In this document: in pieces, positions 1 to 12,371 of the stretch | Layout: every line of letters starts with the position of its first letter | Numbering within the stretch: position 1 is the first letter of the stretch | NCBI GenBank assembly: GCA_034620365.1 | Contig: JAQGEQ010000023.1 | Coordinates: 248,001 to 312,000 of the forward strand | Length of the DNA: 64,000 bases | Direction: 5' to 3' | Origin: Pegea sp. RAD2-039 | Taxonomy: Eukaryota; Chordata; Thaliacea; Salpida; Salpidae | Program-made: the position numbers and the translations under genes | Notes under the pieces: model-generated | Database searches by the model: none | What the model was told of the DNA's origin: nothing | The model's input: only the letters and a program-made list of their open reading frames with translations

Positions 1-270
1 GTCATTGTAATGTGAGCGAAAGAGAAAAGAATATTATTTGGTCAAATAAGCGATATTGATAATTGGAAAAAGTTGATTTGATGCTTTTTTCATTCTACAA
101 AATTGGACTTTTTTATGTTGCGTTTTTGGTTCAGTTCCAAACGTACGTTCGACTCAAACACGAGACAAAAATGATATAAGTACAGGCACAAGACAAATGA
201 GCTCAGAAAGCGTTCTAGTAGTGAAGTAGTGATTCCGAAATGGAAATAGTTTGAAATAAAGTTCCTTAAA

Positions 271-789
271 ATGAAGTTTGATTTAAGAAAATTGTTCGTG
301 TTTTATTTATTTGCTGTTGATTTATGCTACTCAATTAGAAGGCCTAGAACATTCCCAGTTGAAATCTCAGCTACTGAATATTCGAGAAATCTTCGACCTG
401 CTAAGTTTTTCTGTATCATGCCAATTACAAGTGTAAGAACTAGTGATCAGTCACCATGGATTGCTGTAAAGCTTCATGGAGCAAAGTATCTCTTTGCAGT
501 GAAGATAAACAATCGAAGTCACTTTTTATCACTTTGTAGTTACGGTAGAAGTAAGAAAAAAAGATTAGGTTTGAGTTGTAAAAATGAAATACTGCGGAAA
601 GCTACTAGAGTAGGATCCAGCTATTTCCATCGCTTATTTGAGTATGTTAGAGATCATCATACAAAGCGACAACTTCTTAGACATGTTGCAAGTGATCAAT
701 ACGTCTCTGTCAGATCAACTCGTGGTCGCTTTGTCTTGCCAGAATTAGTTGCTGATTCACGGCAAGCATCTGCATTTCTTCTCAGCTAA
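271..789 (+). CDS. FGF-like secreted growth factor (intronless)
   Basis: A 172-residue protein in one exon. Residues about 8-21 form a hydrophobic signal peptide (LFVFYLFAVDLCYS), so the product should be secreted. From about residue 62 the pattern resembles the second half of the FGF beta-trefoil: WIAVKLHGAKYLFAV matches the 'I.GV....YLAM' strand, a single Cys lies near 'LSCKNEI' where FGFs have C-x-F/L-x-E, and the end, DQYVSVRSTRGRF then QASAFLL, matches 'YVAL...G......Q.A.FLP'. FGFs signal through receptor tyrosine kinases with heparan sulphate; the basic clusters (SKKKR, HHTKRQ) fit heparin binding. The N-terminal trefoil strands are poorly conserved. The call rests on pattern alone. It could instead be another small trefoil cytokine. 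The ATG is the first in frame and directly precedes the signal peptide. Most animal FGF genes have introns; this one shows none. Confidence 0.6.
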   Translation: MKFDLRKLFVFYLFAVDLCYSIRRPRTFPVEISATEYSRNLRPAKFFCIMPITSVRTSDQSPWIAVKLHGAKYLFAVKINNRSHFLSLCSYGRSKKKRLGLSCKNEILRKATRVGSSYFHRLFEYVRDHHTKRQLLRHVASDQYVSVRSTRGRFVLPELVADSRQASAFLLS

Positions 790-1541
790 GGGAAGTTCCC
801 ATAACTGAGACAAAAAGATTAAAAAATGAAAGTGGCAGTTGGAAACTTAAGAAAAATCCTTTTGCAATTACCGCTTATCAGATTTTTTTTATTATAAATT
901 TGTACTGAAATTTGATGAATGTGTAATTATAAAAAGGTAGAAAAAAAACCTGTGAATTTTTATGATTGTTTTTAAATTATTTTATTTCTATTTGGTCACA
1001 TCGTTTTTATATGTTTGTATTGTTCGAACTTATTACACTAAATTGATTAATTGTTTTCAATAATTAAGTTTTTATACTTTTTGTTCTAAGCCTTTCTTTT
1101 GTGTAACCTCCATAAATACACCGAAATTTAATTCTCTATGAGTGTTAATTATTACCTTAATGAAATATTTCTCTTTTAACAATTTTATTATATACTACAA
1201 ACTAAATATTTTTTTGTTCTCATAATTAATCAATTATAAGTCGAGAAGTTCTTCCAGTATTTTGCTGAACAGATTTTCTTTTGTTGCTTATAAGCTACAA
1301 GTATTTACATAATTTTCGACTAATTTTCTTTGACTTCATGACAAACTTTCAATGCCATTGTATTCTGTATAAACATAATTTAGCATCTAAATATTCTTTT
1401 AATCTATCTTTATTTACAATTAATTAATTGAATATTTCAACTGCTTTCACCTTTATGTATCAATGTACATTTTCTGTTTAGATTTGCCAAGATTTTAAAC
1501 AATTTGTCTACACGCAAATAATATTGGTTTCATTTTTAAAG
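790..1541. other. Non-coding stretch between FGF-like gene and esterase exon
   Basis: Very AT-rich with many stops in all frames. I looked here for the missing N-terminal exons of the downstream esterase and found none. A polypyrimidine stretch followed by AAAG at 1538-1541 is the acceptor of the esterase exon. Confidence 0.6.
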
Positions 1542-4216
1542 GTGACCATTTTCGGCCAAAGCGCCGGTGCTCAGTCAGTGTTATTTCATCTTCTCTCACC
1601 TGTTAGCGGACCTCTATTTTCAAGAGCTATCTCTGAAAGTCCTCCTTCAGTCTTTCAGTATGATGATGCAACAAAGTCAATCAGTTCTACTAACCAGCTA
1701 GTCAATGTACTTTCAAACAAGCTCACAAACAAGCATTGTAGGAACGAATCAGACCCATTGAGTTGCTTAAGGTTAATATGGAATTGTAAAGTTAATATTT
1801 TAAAGTCTTTTTTGAAGCGAGTTTGGTGTGACTTAAAATCAAGATAATCAGTGAAATTAATAAGTTAAATGAATTAAGCAAACATCAGCAAGTTTGCTAA
1901 CCACATGTTTGCAATTGGTCTCTAACCTCAAGAGCTAAAACAACATTAATGTTAACGTAAAAAGATAGAAAAGAAACATAATTAACAAAAATATTAATAA
2001 CAACTGTTCAATCAAGTATCTTTCAAAAATTTCTGGTTTAGTCTTTTTATTAAAGTAATCTTATCTTATCTCTGTTTTGTATACAGGTACTCTGATCCAT
2101 CTGCTGTAATGGCTGCAGCTACTAATGTACAAGTTTGGTGTTTCTTTCAAAAGGATGTTTTTGGCGTAGTTGAACCGTTTCGCCCAATTATTGACTACGA
2201 TGAATTCGAAAATCAACCTTTAGAATTGTTTAAAAATGGAATCTGGAATAAAGAAAAAGAAGTGATAACCGGAACAACTAGTGACGAACTAGCTCAAGCT
2301 ATTATCATATTTCGCAATTTTGATGTCAAATGGCGTCTTTTTCAAGTAAATTTTTTGGGAATACATTTCAAATTTTTTATTAATTGAAAGCAGACGTTGT
2401 TTTTTTAATTCGTATTTTAATACTTAAAGTGAAAATTGGTTTGTTTTGTAGAAGTATTCATTGAACTAGATTAGTTTTAGAGATAGTTAAAAAAAGTTAG
2501 GTTCTGATTAAAAATTTAATAACATGAAAGTTTTTTATTACTATCATTAATCTTTTTTTTAATTAACCAAATATTAATCAGCATTAAATTAACTAATAAA
2601 CTGAATTACAACCACCAGAAATTTGAAATCTACCAACTACTATAAGTAAAGCTTGCTTTACTGTTTTTACAAATTAATTATTTGCAAGATGTATTTGCTA
2701 AACATTTTGAACTTTTTTGAACATTTAATTGTCAAATTGGATTTATCAAATTTTTTAATTGCCGACAAATTTAAAAGATGTTTGTATAATAAATAAATTT
2801 TACACGAAAGTAAATAATCAAAGTAACTTTTGTAAATATTATTATCAGCATTCTAGAAATAAAGTTTGTACTAAATGACAATTTTTCCATTTGCATCTCT
2901 TAAATTAAAGTTTGAACAATATTTAAAGTTTTGTGTTCAAAGTTGCTTTTGAATTTTATGGTTTTATTCGTATTTAATGCAATAAGCTTCACATTTACTA
3001 CACATTACATAACCAGCGACGGTAGTTAAATATTCTATCCTCTCTTACAGACACTTAATCAGTTAGTTCTTGGTGAAGAGTTAGGAGAAATTGTTTCGAA
3101 CAAATATAGAGAAGATTCAAACATTGAGTTATCAGATAGTAATTACGACTATACACGAATTATGACGAATGAACTGAATGACTTGTTCTTCTCATGTCCC
3201 ACACGATTAATGACTCGGTGAGTATTTCAACAAAATTTGAAACAGTTTATTCATTCTTTTTCAACTTTTAGATTTATATCAAAAACAGCAAAAAAAATTG
3301 AAACAAATTTTATGTATATTGACTATCACCCGGGTAATGATCCTTCTTGTTCTTCACCCAATGAAACCCGCTATCCTTGTGGTTATGCATTCCACTCATC
3401 TGAGCTTTCATATGTCTTTAGAACTGGGCCGAGTGAAGGGTAATTGTTTATTAATTAGTCAGAAATAGTTGTTTGAAGTTGCTTTTTACAGAAAAAACTT
3501 TTCTGATGATGATTTTCTAGTGTCGGATATTTTTAGTGATTATTGGGGAAGCTTTGCTTATGATGGAAAACCGTCTTCAAGTCGATTTTCTGTGTGGCCA
3601 ATTTATCAAAAAGATGTGAGAAGAAATATTTTATTTTTATCATAACACGCTTCAATAGTTCAGTTTAACTATTAATATAACTACTAATAAATTGTTGAGC
3701 AAGTAAAATATTAACTTTCAATATACATAATTCAGTTTATTAAACTGGAATCTACAAAAGGATAAAGTAATTAGTTTGCTGATTAATTATAATAAAAGTT
3801 GCGCCAAGAAAATTATTAAATATTTTTGAAAAATTACAAAACATTCGGTTTAAAACCTTTTTTTTAGCATTTTTTAAAATGTAATTTACTTCTTAAGTTG
3901 TAAAATTGATACTTCTTAAAAGCAAATACTTAGTATAAAACTTCGTTATTATGATTTATTAAATAGCTGAAAAGTTTGTTGTCTCTATGACTTGTTTAAA
4001 TACCCTGTTTCTTTTAAGGCGGACAGCAATTGGTTGAATGTTCGGATTGATGCAGATCAACAAGAGTTAGATGCCAACTACAAATCCGATATTTGTGATT
4101 TTTGGGACTCTACAAATTTCTATGTTAATATGGGCAATAAAAGTCTCAAATTACATGGAAATGCTTTTACTATCTACCTTTTTTCTTTTTCACTTATTTT
4201 CTTGACAAACTTTTGA
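1542..4216 (+). CDS. Carboxylesterase/cholinesterase-family protein, 5' exons missing, GPI-like tail
   Basis: Six exons join in phase: 1542-1771, 2087-2345, 3051-3217, 3272-3439, 3492-3615 and 4019-4216, giving 381 residues. It is an alpha/beta hydrolase of the type-B carboxylesterase family, which hydrolyses carboxylic esters. All three catalytic residues can be placed: the nucleophile Ser in GQSAGA (first exon), the acid Glu in GTTSDE, and the His in AFHSSELSYVF. The family's WGSFAYDGKP and WPIY signatures follow. The last 18 residues are hydrophobic (AFTIYLFSFSLIFLTNF) after a small-residue stretch, like a GPI-attachment signal, so the mature enzyme is probably outside the cell on the membrane. 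The roughly 150-180 residues that normally precede GQSAGA are absent, and the first exon starts at a splice acceptor, not an ATG. Either earlier exons lie upstream of the window, which would put the FGF-like gene inside an intron, or the gene is 5'-truncated. AATAAA is at 4248-4253. Confidence 0.82.
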
Positions 4217-4247
4217 TTTTCTGAGAAGTATTGTGCTTTAAGATTTC

Positions 4248-4253
4248 AATAAA
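4248..4253 (+). terminator. Poly(A) signal AATAAA of esterase gene
   Basis: Canonical AATAAA 32 bases after the esterase stop codon, in an AT-rich 3' UTR. Confidence 0.6.
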
Positions 4254-6802
4254 TTACATATAATTAAAAAAACTGTCTTTTCACTACGCAAGATGTAGGG
4301 TGTTTTTATTTATTTACAAGGTTTTTTTTTAACACAATACTTTTAGTATAGGCTATAAAAGCACGTGAGTTTTCGGTATTTTAACTACTAAGCCCATAAT
4401 CTATTTATAAAGCTAGTTCCATTGTTTGGATCAATGTTTAGTTTATTTGGTAAAAAGGATTTTTAGTTCAATATGTTAAATCAAGGGATTATATTTTATT
4501 TAAACTGTTGATAAAAAGTTTGAAACGATTTTACTTTAAACCAATACTCTTATTACGACGTTTGAAGCATAAATTGGCTTTTGAAAATTGTGTTTACGCA
4601 TTATAAATATAAAAAAACTTTGTTTTAAAACTTTTATTTATCAATAAATATCAGGAAAATATTGCTTGATAAGATATTATATTAAAATATTTTATGATCA
4701 AATATTTTGTGAAAATTTTTCAAGCTTCTACTAAGCTAGAGATAAAAATTGTAACTAAGATTCAGTCGTTTCATCTAAAACTCACAAAAGAGGGATACAC
4801 AACAAGCTAATTTAGTCTATAGACTTTAGTCTAATTTAGTCAAAACTTATTAGACTCAGCTGTTTAACAAACATGTATTTATAACTGTAAAAAATAGTGT
4901 ATTTAATGTCATTCAGATTACTTATTTGCTTCATTAATCTCTGAATGAAATGATAAAAACCAGTCACAGAATCATGAACCATTTTTATTACTGAAAATTC
5001 TTTTAATGGCTTATAACAATCTCTGAAAAATCATCTAAGAAAATACCTATAATCAATATCAATAAATACTATATCAAATAGGATAACCTGAACCCCCCTT
5101 AACTACTAAAAAGAAACCTTACTTGTTCTTGGTGAAGAAACTGGTGGTATAATAGATCAAATTAATTTTCTCGATAAACCTTTTTATTTTTATGTGTTCT
5201 TAAGTAGAAAATTAATAAATAGTATTTATGATACAAAAATGGTTTTAAAGTATTAGGTGTTGTGGCTGACGTGAACATAATACTTTAATAACAGATTTAA
5301 CGAATTTTAGGTGACTTAAAATTTCAAAAAAAGTTATTTTCGAAGTTTAAATATTTTGTGAAAAATCGTATTTTTGCTAAACCGATAGTTTTTAAGTCAC
5401 TTTTATATAATTTTCCTCGATTTAAAACTGTATTCCAAATAAGTAAACTGATTAAAAAACTCTATATGAACAACTTGTATCAATCATCAATTTTTTAAGG
5501 TTATTGCCTTAATAACTTTTAAACATTTTTTGCATTTTGCTTTTTAATGTACTTTTAATTTTGAATGAAATTTATTATTATTACAAAATGCACAAATTGT
5601 ATTTTAGATTATATGACACGTCATTACAGAGTATAAATAAATATTTAATTTGCTGATTTAAGGAAACTTTGAGTTTATATAAAAAACTAAGTATAACAGT
5701 CGAAATTATTAAATCAACAAAAATTTATCAAATCTATATAAATTTATATACAATATTTATTTGAATTTTCGCTTAGCTTAGGTTAACTCTTGATATCAAA
5801 AAAATGTTAAAAATGTCATACGTTGCTTATTAGAAAATATATTTCTATTTCAAACTCATTTTTAGTGAAGAACTTTAATTGGTATTTATTTATTTTAAGC
5901 TTTTTTAATTTGTTAAATAACTCAACATCACTAAGTCATAAGCCATAATAGCTAACAGTATAAGCAAATCTTCAAGTTGTACAATATTAGTAATAATTTG
6001 TCTACTTTCGATTATTAGCCATTCGTTCGATTACGTTTTTTCAAAAATGATTTATTAATTTCCGATTTTATAAAAAAAAAGGTTTTAGACATCTATTTAG
6101 CTAAATTTTTAACTATTCAAAATTATTTTATTGCTGAAATGCTTCTATTTTGCCTGAAATGTTTTTTTAATATTCCTTAACAGTTTTATTAAAGAAAATT
6201 TATTTATTATACTAATTTTATATTGATAAATATTTTTATTTATTTGTATAACTTTTAATTATGAGTTCTGCTTTATGTAGTAATTGTAGATTTATAATAT
6301 GATTATTTTAGTCTTTAATAAATATAAATAGTTTATATTTTGATTTTCTAATAATTTATTAATTGAATAAAATTGTTGCTTTTTATTCCAAAGGAGTTAA
6401 TTTTTTAATGGGATTTTATTAATTTTTGATTTATGCATTTTATCTATTTATTTATTAAGTCAATTATTTGATTTTTCTTGTGGATTTCTTCCCTATAACT
6501 ACAAAAAAAGTGTTTCTTATTATCATTAAATATGAATTTAGAAAATTGCTTTTAAGTTGATTGTACTTTTAGTTTATAATATATATTTACTTATACCTCT
6601 ACAGTGTTCTTATTGTTTCTACATTATTTAATTAAATTGGTTCTTGAAATCTTTGTTATTTTGCTTTAATCATATTGTTTTTGTGTTTGATATAAGATAT
6701 AAGCTTTGTGTTGAATAAAATAAATAATTATCATTAAATTTAGTAACACCTATATGTTTTATTCCAATATTTAGAAATTTGATTTTAGTTATTAAAAACA
6801 AA
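4254..6802. other. Intergenic, AT-rich, nothing recognised
   Basis: No exon with protein-like composition, RNA gene or repeat family seen on either strand. Long A/T runs and frequent stops throughout. Confidence 0.5.
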
Positions 6803-9122
6803 ATGTTTACGCATAGTTTATATATATTAATAATAGTTTTATTATCACCATTCTTGGAAACTTTTGGATTTTTACAGCCTCCTATTGATGGGTATTTAAG
6901 AAGAGAATTTAGTCTTAGTAAACCTTATTCAAGTGAGTTGATAAGATTTTAATCACTAATAAACTTAAATAAACTGTGTTTACTGTTTGAAAGATATTTT
7001 TTAATGTTATTTTCATAGGTAATGGCATGTCAATGCCTTATTGGGATTTTCGGGATTATGTTATGATTAGTAACAATTTTTTGAGGCTTACTCTAGACTC
7101 ACAAGCTCAAAGAGGTTCCATTTGGTCAAAAAAGGTTGCTTCAAGCTCACTGATTTCTTAAAATGATTAATATCTAAATACTTTAAATAAACTTGTAAAA
7201 AGTCTTATTTTTTTAAGTTATAGAAAAATATTTCTGAAATAATAATTTTTTATTTCAAAATTTTAATTTTTTCTGAAGTTAATCTCATGAAAAATGTTAG
7301 AAGTATTTTATCATTTAATTTATATTTGAAATATTCAAAATGTATTTGTTCTTCAGCCATGTACAGTTCATAACTGGGAGATGCACATACACTATAAGAT
7401 CTATGGCTCAGGTAGAACTATAGCAGCTGATGGAATGGCATTTTGGTACACTCGAACAAAGATGGTTCCTGGACCTGTATTTGGAAGTAAAGACTTATTT
7501 GAAGGACTCGGAATATTTTTGGATACTTATAAAAATGGTAATCAGCCAGTAAGTATAAAAGTCAAACTTCCAAGTAGAAAATTTACTTATATCTTGAAAT
7601 ATTTACATATTTTTTTTCTTTTCTTTTATGATATTACTTTTTAATGAAACGTTTATTATTATATTATATGTTTATTAGATAAATATACATAATTATATAA
7701 ATCACCTGGTTAGTTTTTTCCCAAGTTTTTCTACATAATTTTTGCTTTAAATGTGGATTTAATAAGAATTATTATTTATGTTGTGATATTTTTAAGTAAT
7801 CTTGTTTTAAGGTTAAGTAGTCATGACATTTAAGAATTGTTCACTTATGTAGTCACTTTTTTAAACAATTGTTTTATCCTTGGTAGAATTATTTCTTACA
7901 AAAAATAGAATAATTGTGTTGGTTGTGGTTACTACTCACAAAGTCTTTATAAGATCAACTTTTTTCTTCTACTTTTCTCTGCACCATCTTTTTACTGTTT
8001 CAGACATTTCTCTTGTCTTCTATGTTACGTTTTCTACATGTTATAATTTTCAACATATTTCAAAACTAAAAAATTCTTTTTAAAATATCCAAACTATTTA
8101 TTCAACCTCATCTTCTGTAGGTATCTTTCCCACAAGTTTCTGCAATGATAGGTAATGGAAGTATTACTTATGATCATGCCAACGATGGCAAAGAGAACTC
8201 GATAGGTAGTTGTCTAGCATCGTTCAGAAACAAACAACACGACACCTACATGTCAATTCGTTATTTCAATGAAAAGTTAACCGTCAGTTGATTAATACTT
8301 TCTTTCGTAACTATTGATAAAAACATTAAACTGATTTCAGGTAAGTTTTGATAATAGTGGTGAGAATGAGTGGAAGAAATGTTTCGAGATTGATGGTGTC
8401 AAGTTACCAACCAATTACTTTTTTGGCTTTTCTGCTGCAACTGGTGATTTAAGTGGTGAGAGATTTATTAAATCTTGTTAATTGTAATTTAAGATGACTA
8501 ATTGTTTGTCTCTGTTAAGTTATAAATAAACTTAGTAGAAAATAGTAAACATGTTTTGAAAAACTTTCAATCACAGCATCTCTCCGCATATAACTTCTCT
8601 GTAAGTGACACGTCGCTACAAAAACATGACGTCGTTTCCTAGGTTCATTGAATAAATATTTAAAAAAGACTTTCAATTAAATGTTTCAATATTTTTCATT
8701 CATAAAACTTTCCACCTACTCATTCTATTTTACAAACTTAATTTATTGCTTTGCAACTAACTAACTAAATCATGAAATTTGTCATCTATTTACAGATAAC
8801 CACGAAATTATTGGACTGAAATTTTATGAACTGCCATCTTCAGTCTCAGAAAGTGATGATCAAATAACTGACTGGTCATCTATAACACCTGAAATTGATT
8901 CTGCTTTCAGATCAAAAGGTTGGTCAAAAACACAACTTGACAAATCTTTTCAAGATGTATTTCTTTTCAGAAACTCCAAGCTCACCTGAATCACAATCCA
9001 TGAGTGGATTTAAGATCTTTCTTATAACAGTAGCAGTAGTGGTTGGTGTTGGAATTTGTGCAATCCTTGCTTACATGTTTTTCCAGCAACAACAAGAAAA
9101 TAACAGAAAGAGATTCTACTAA
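6803..9122 (+). CDS. LMAN2: L-type lectin of the VIP36 family (LMAN2/LMAN2L)
   Basis: Seven exons in phase: 6803-6932, 7019-7134, 7357-7548, 8121-8282, 8341-8455, 8796-8918 and 8971-9122, giving 329 residues against about 350 in the vertebrate family. VIP36-type proteins are cargo receptors that bind high-mannose glycans on glycoproteins moving between ER and Golgi. The order is: signal peptide (about 1-22), legume-lectin-like domain from 'EFSLSKPYS' to 'GLKFYELP', a Ser/Thr-rich stalk, a single membrane helix (IFLITVAVVVGVGICAILAYMF) and a short cytosolic tail ending in RKRFY, which matches VIP36 closely. The sugar and calcium residues are kept: Asp in ADGMAFWYT, Asp and Asn in LDTYKN, His in YDHANDG, and GDLSDNHE. 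Two Cys (PCTVHNW is in exon 3; SCLASF and KKCFE pair later) match the family disulphide region. The choice between LMAN2 and LMAN2L cannot be made. A possible AATAAA lies at 9327-9332. Confidence 0.93.
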
Positions 9123-10600
9123 AGTACTATTCTATTAGACAAACATATCGAAATGATAGATTGCAGTTTTTACTTTAAATAGTTTAACTTTTCAGTAAAT
9201 TTTATTTATTTTTTGATTAGTACATTTACATATCTTATGTTTATCGACATATCACCAACTATTTCGTTAATTTATCTGCTAACGGTAAGAAAATACTGAA
9301 ATTTGTTGATCATTCAATTGACGTGTAATAAATTCAATTTCTATTTCTTAATCATTTCATGTGAAGCTTTTTTAGTCTCTAAGCAGTCATCGAATACCTA
9401 AACTACTTTCGTATCTTTCTTCTATCTTTAATTTGTAATACATTTTCATTTTTTTGTAATCAATTTTTACCATCTGATCTTTTAGCATTCATCAACTGAC
9501 TAATTAAACACAAAACGGAAGACAGATTAAATTGATTTATTTTTGTTTCCTTTTAGTTCATTGTTGAGCATCAAATTGATGTTTGATTTGATATTTAAAA
9601 GTATACACGTCACTATAAAGCCCCGAGCTAACATACCCAATAAGTTTCAACTGAATTAAAATTAAGAAGATATTTACAATAAAATGCCAAGTTATTAAGT
9701 TTGTAACATTAATGAAATATTTTTAAACTTTTCATTAAAAAATATAATTATATAAAAAGATGATAGAAAATATTTAGCTAGTATCAGCTTCCTTATCTTA
9801 TTCATTCGTTGCTAAACATGTTCTAAATAAACAGTATTCATGCAAGAACAAATTTTGAGTTGAGTCATAGAGGTTTTAGAAGTTGAAAACTTCAAACCAG
9901 TCGCTATACTTCTTACTACATCAACAAGTATTCTTTTACTGATTTGATGAAATGTAAATAAGTTCAGTTTCTACAAGACACTTCAAAAGTAAATCTTTTA
10001 TTGAAAGTAAATCTGTAATTATATAAACAATATTATTTGTTTATATCATAGATGAAAGTTCAAAAAGTTAAATTATAAATTTTAAAGCTTTTTAAACTAA
10101 ATTTTTTAAGATTGCTCATGATTGAAAATTTTTTTTTTAAGTTTATCTTTCATAATTTGTAAATACTTAATTGTGATTCTTCTATATCTATCAAAATATC
10201 GAACATAAAATTCAGGCTTGATTTGTATATTTTACAAAAATCAAGTTATTCTAAAAAATAACATCTTAAAGTTTTTAAAGATAATTTATAAAATAAAAAG
10301 AAAATATTGTCTTAATGGTTTAAAATAAGTATTTTTTAGATATCTCAAAAACGATTTTGTCATTGACTTGGATAAGAAAACAGAAAAGTTACTTTCCGAA
10401 TATAAATTGAAGTTGTTAACAATCCGAATAACTTAATAAGGAAAGGGTTTTGATTATTATTTGGCTTAGTATTGTATCAGCATAGTGTATTGTTAAGCAA
10501 TGTTAAGTGCAGTTTTACTTGTGTATAATTTATATTGCAGTAAAGAATTAGTTTGATTTCAAATTATTGCATTTCATTTTTTCTTGGGCAAAAAGTTACC
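9123..10600. other. Intergenic after LMAN2, nothing recognised
   Basis: AT-rich non-coding DNA; contains the likely LMAN2 3' UTR and poly(A) signal near 9327. No other feature seen. Confidence 0.5.
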
Positions 10601-10611
10601 TAGCTTGTAGC

Positions 10612-11530
10612 AAATGGAGTTCGTTGTCAATGGCACCAATTGGTCCTTTTGCAACCAAGGAGAGGCTTCACCAGAAGAAAACTTTTACTTTTTACTATCC
10701 TAGACGAGTGTGGGTCGAATGAGGCTGATGATAAGGAGTTAACTGTACTAATTGAGAATTGTAGAAATACATTAAGAGTAGATGCTGAAACAATGCTAGA
10801 AACAAAGATTAAATAATCTAAATCAAATTTTGGTGCAGCATCTACTAAGCATCTGAAATGCAAAGACCAAAGTAATCGTTGAAAGATTTTCGATGCATTT
10901 TGGCACTTCTAGTTAAAGACTATAGAATTAAAAATATCATAGCAACTGAGAGCAGAGATATCATGATAAGGGATGGTAACAGTTTATAAGCGGAATATAA
11001 TCAGAAGAAATTCGGCAACAGTTGTTAGAACATAACATTTTGACTCTTAAGGAAGTCTTTCATCAAGTGTTAGTGATCATTGATGTAACAACTCAGTCTC
11101 TAATGAAAGCTCTAGAAGTACAAAAATACCAAATTTCATTATTTTAAAAATTGTTGCGTCAAATCAAATACGCGTTTTAGATGTGCAAAGAAGGGATAGT
11201 ATAGTCGAGTACATAATCTTCAGATGAAATTAACCAGAGAAGAAGATATAAATCTTACTTTGGTCATACTGTAAACCGGAATAGAAATCATGAAGATCCT
11301 GTTGTTGCCTATGGATTTCTTTCTACACACCAACAAGGTTATGTAGCGGACAGAAGAACTGATGCAGCTGCGTCAAGATGGCGTCGCAGGAGCTGTCAGA
11401 ACGAAAGTGAGTACAGTAACAAACTGCCTACGAGGTTCCAACTCCAGCTTTAAATTTGGAGTTTCGCGTCTCCTAGAATTGTTGCCATTAACCAGACTAA
11501 AAAGGCTCTTCTGACCGTTTTTTATGAACT
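10612..11530 (+). mobile_element. Decayed coding remnant, possibly a retroelement
   Basis: This stretch is less AT-rich than its surroundings and gives protein-like pieces in shifting plus-strand frames, for example MEFVVNGTNWSFCNQGEA near 10612, a helical piece near 10725 (ELTVLIENCRN) and RRTDAAASRWRRR near 11352. Frames are broken by many stops. The composition and a Cys/Lys/Arg-rich piece suggest a gag-like origin, but I cannot align it to a specific family. It could instead be a dead host gene. Confidence 0.25.
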
Positions 11531-11650
11531 TTTCGTAGTCGCAAATGTAAAATTATATTGTGACAACTGCTAAAAATAAAAGCTTTTATTTTTTACAATA
11601 TACAAACATTAGAGTATTTTTGAGACATCTTATAAATTAATTCTTGCTTT

Positions 11651-11720
11651 TTTATTAAAATAAACACGAAGAAGGGTGCTTGAAGAGAACACCTCTCGCT
11701 AACACACATTCTCATAAATC
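11651..11720 (-). repeat. Truncated 3' end of CR1-like LINE (copy 1)
   Basis: Shares the string pattern AATAAACACGAA-GG-TGC-TGAAGAGA-CACCTCTCGCTAACA with the 3' end of the larger element at 46.04 kb. Only the last about 70 bases are present, in the same orientation. 5' truncation of this kind is typical of target-primed non-LTR retrotransposition. Confidence 0.65.
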
Positions 11721-12147
11721 TTATCTTTTGAGCTATACGCATTTCCATCTAAATAAGTTTTCATTACTAAAATCAAGTAGCTTTAACACACAATCCATCC
11801 AATACATACACATGTTTGTAAGAGATGTAATTTTAGATATAGACCGGGTTTTATTAGTCAACAAGCTACATACACAGGTCCAGGTACTACCTTTTTACCA
11901 AACTTTGAGCTTTAAGAAAGGTTTCAATCAGATTGTTCGTTTATAGATGGACAAGAATAATTTTGTCTTATGCGAATACAAACAAAAGTGTTTGAACTAT
12001 TAAGTTAAACATCTGTACATTAACCTCATTAGTTTTCACCAATATCCGACTCAAATATTTAAACTACAAGAGCTGAAAGTTTAATGAATGAGATCAATAA
12101 ACCTAGCACTTTAAAAATTATATTGTGTAAAACTTTAAGAAGAACAC

Positions 12148-12371
12148 ATTTATTTGATTATTACAATAAATATGAAAGAGGGTGCCTGAAGAAACTCTCG
12201 CTAAAAACATTCTCACAAATTATACCTATTATATATAATAAATATAGAAAGCAAAAGATGTAACACATGGTACTTCAGTAGTCCTCAAATCATATAACAG
12301 TGAACAATTACATAGAATGTTAATAATATTAAAAAGGAAAAAATCATAGTTTAGAAATGACAATGTTGGCA
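12148..12371 (-). repeat. Truncated 3' end of CR1-like LINE (copy 2)
   Basis: About 220 bases that match the 3' UTR of the element at 46.04-46.28 kb from the TTTATT-rich tail through the AGAAAGCAAAAGATGTAACA segment to TTAGAAATGACAATGTTGGC. It is the longest of the three solo 3' ends and lies in the same orientation as the others. It ends before the reverse-transcriptase coding part. Confidence 0.75.

Noticed and set aside
7880-8083. 67-codon hydrophobic plus-strand open frame
   Set aside because: Lies inside an intron of the VIP36 gene; AT-rich DNA yields Phe/Leu/Ile-rich frames by chance.
11680-11946. 88-codon plus-strand open frame with a Leu/Phe/Ser-rich product
   Set aside because: Overlaps a LINE 3' end and has no recognisable protein features.
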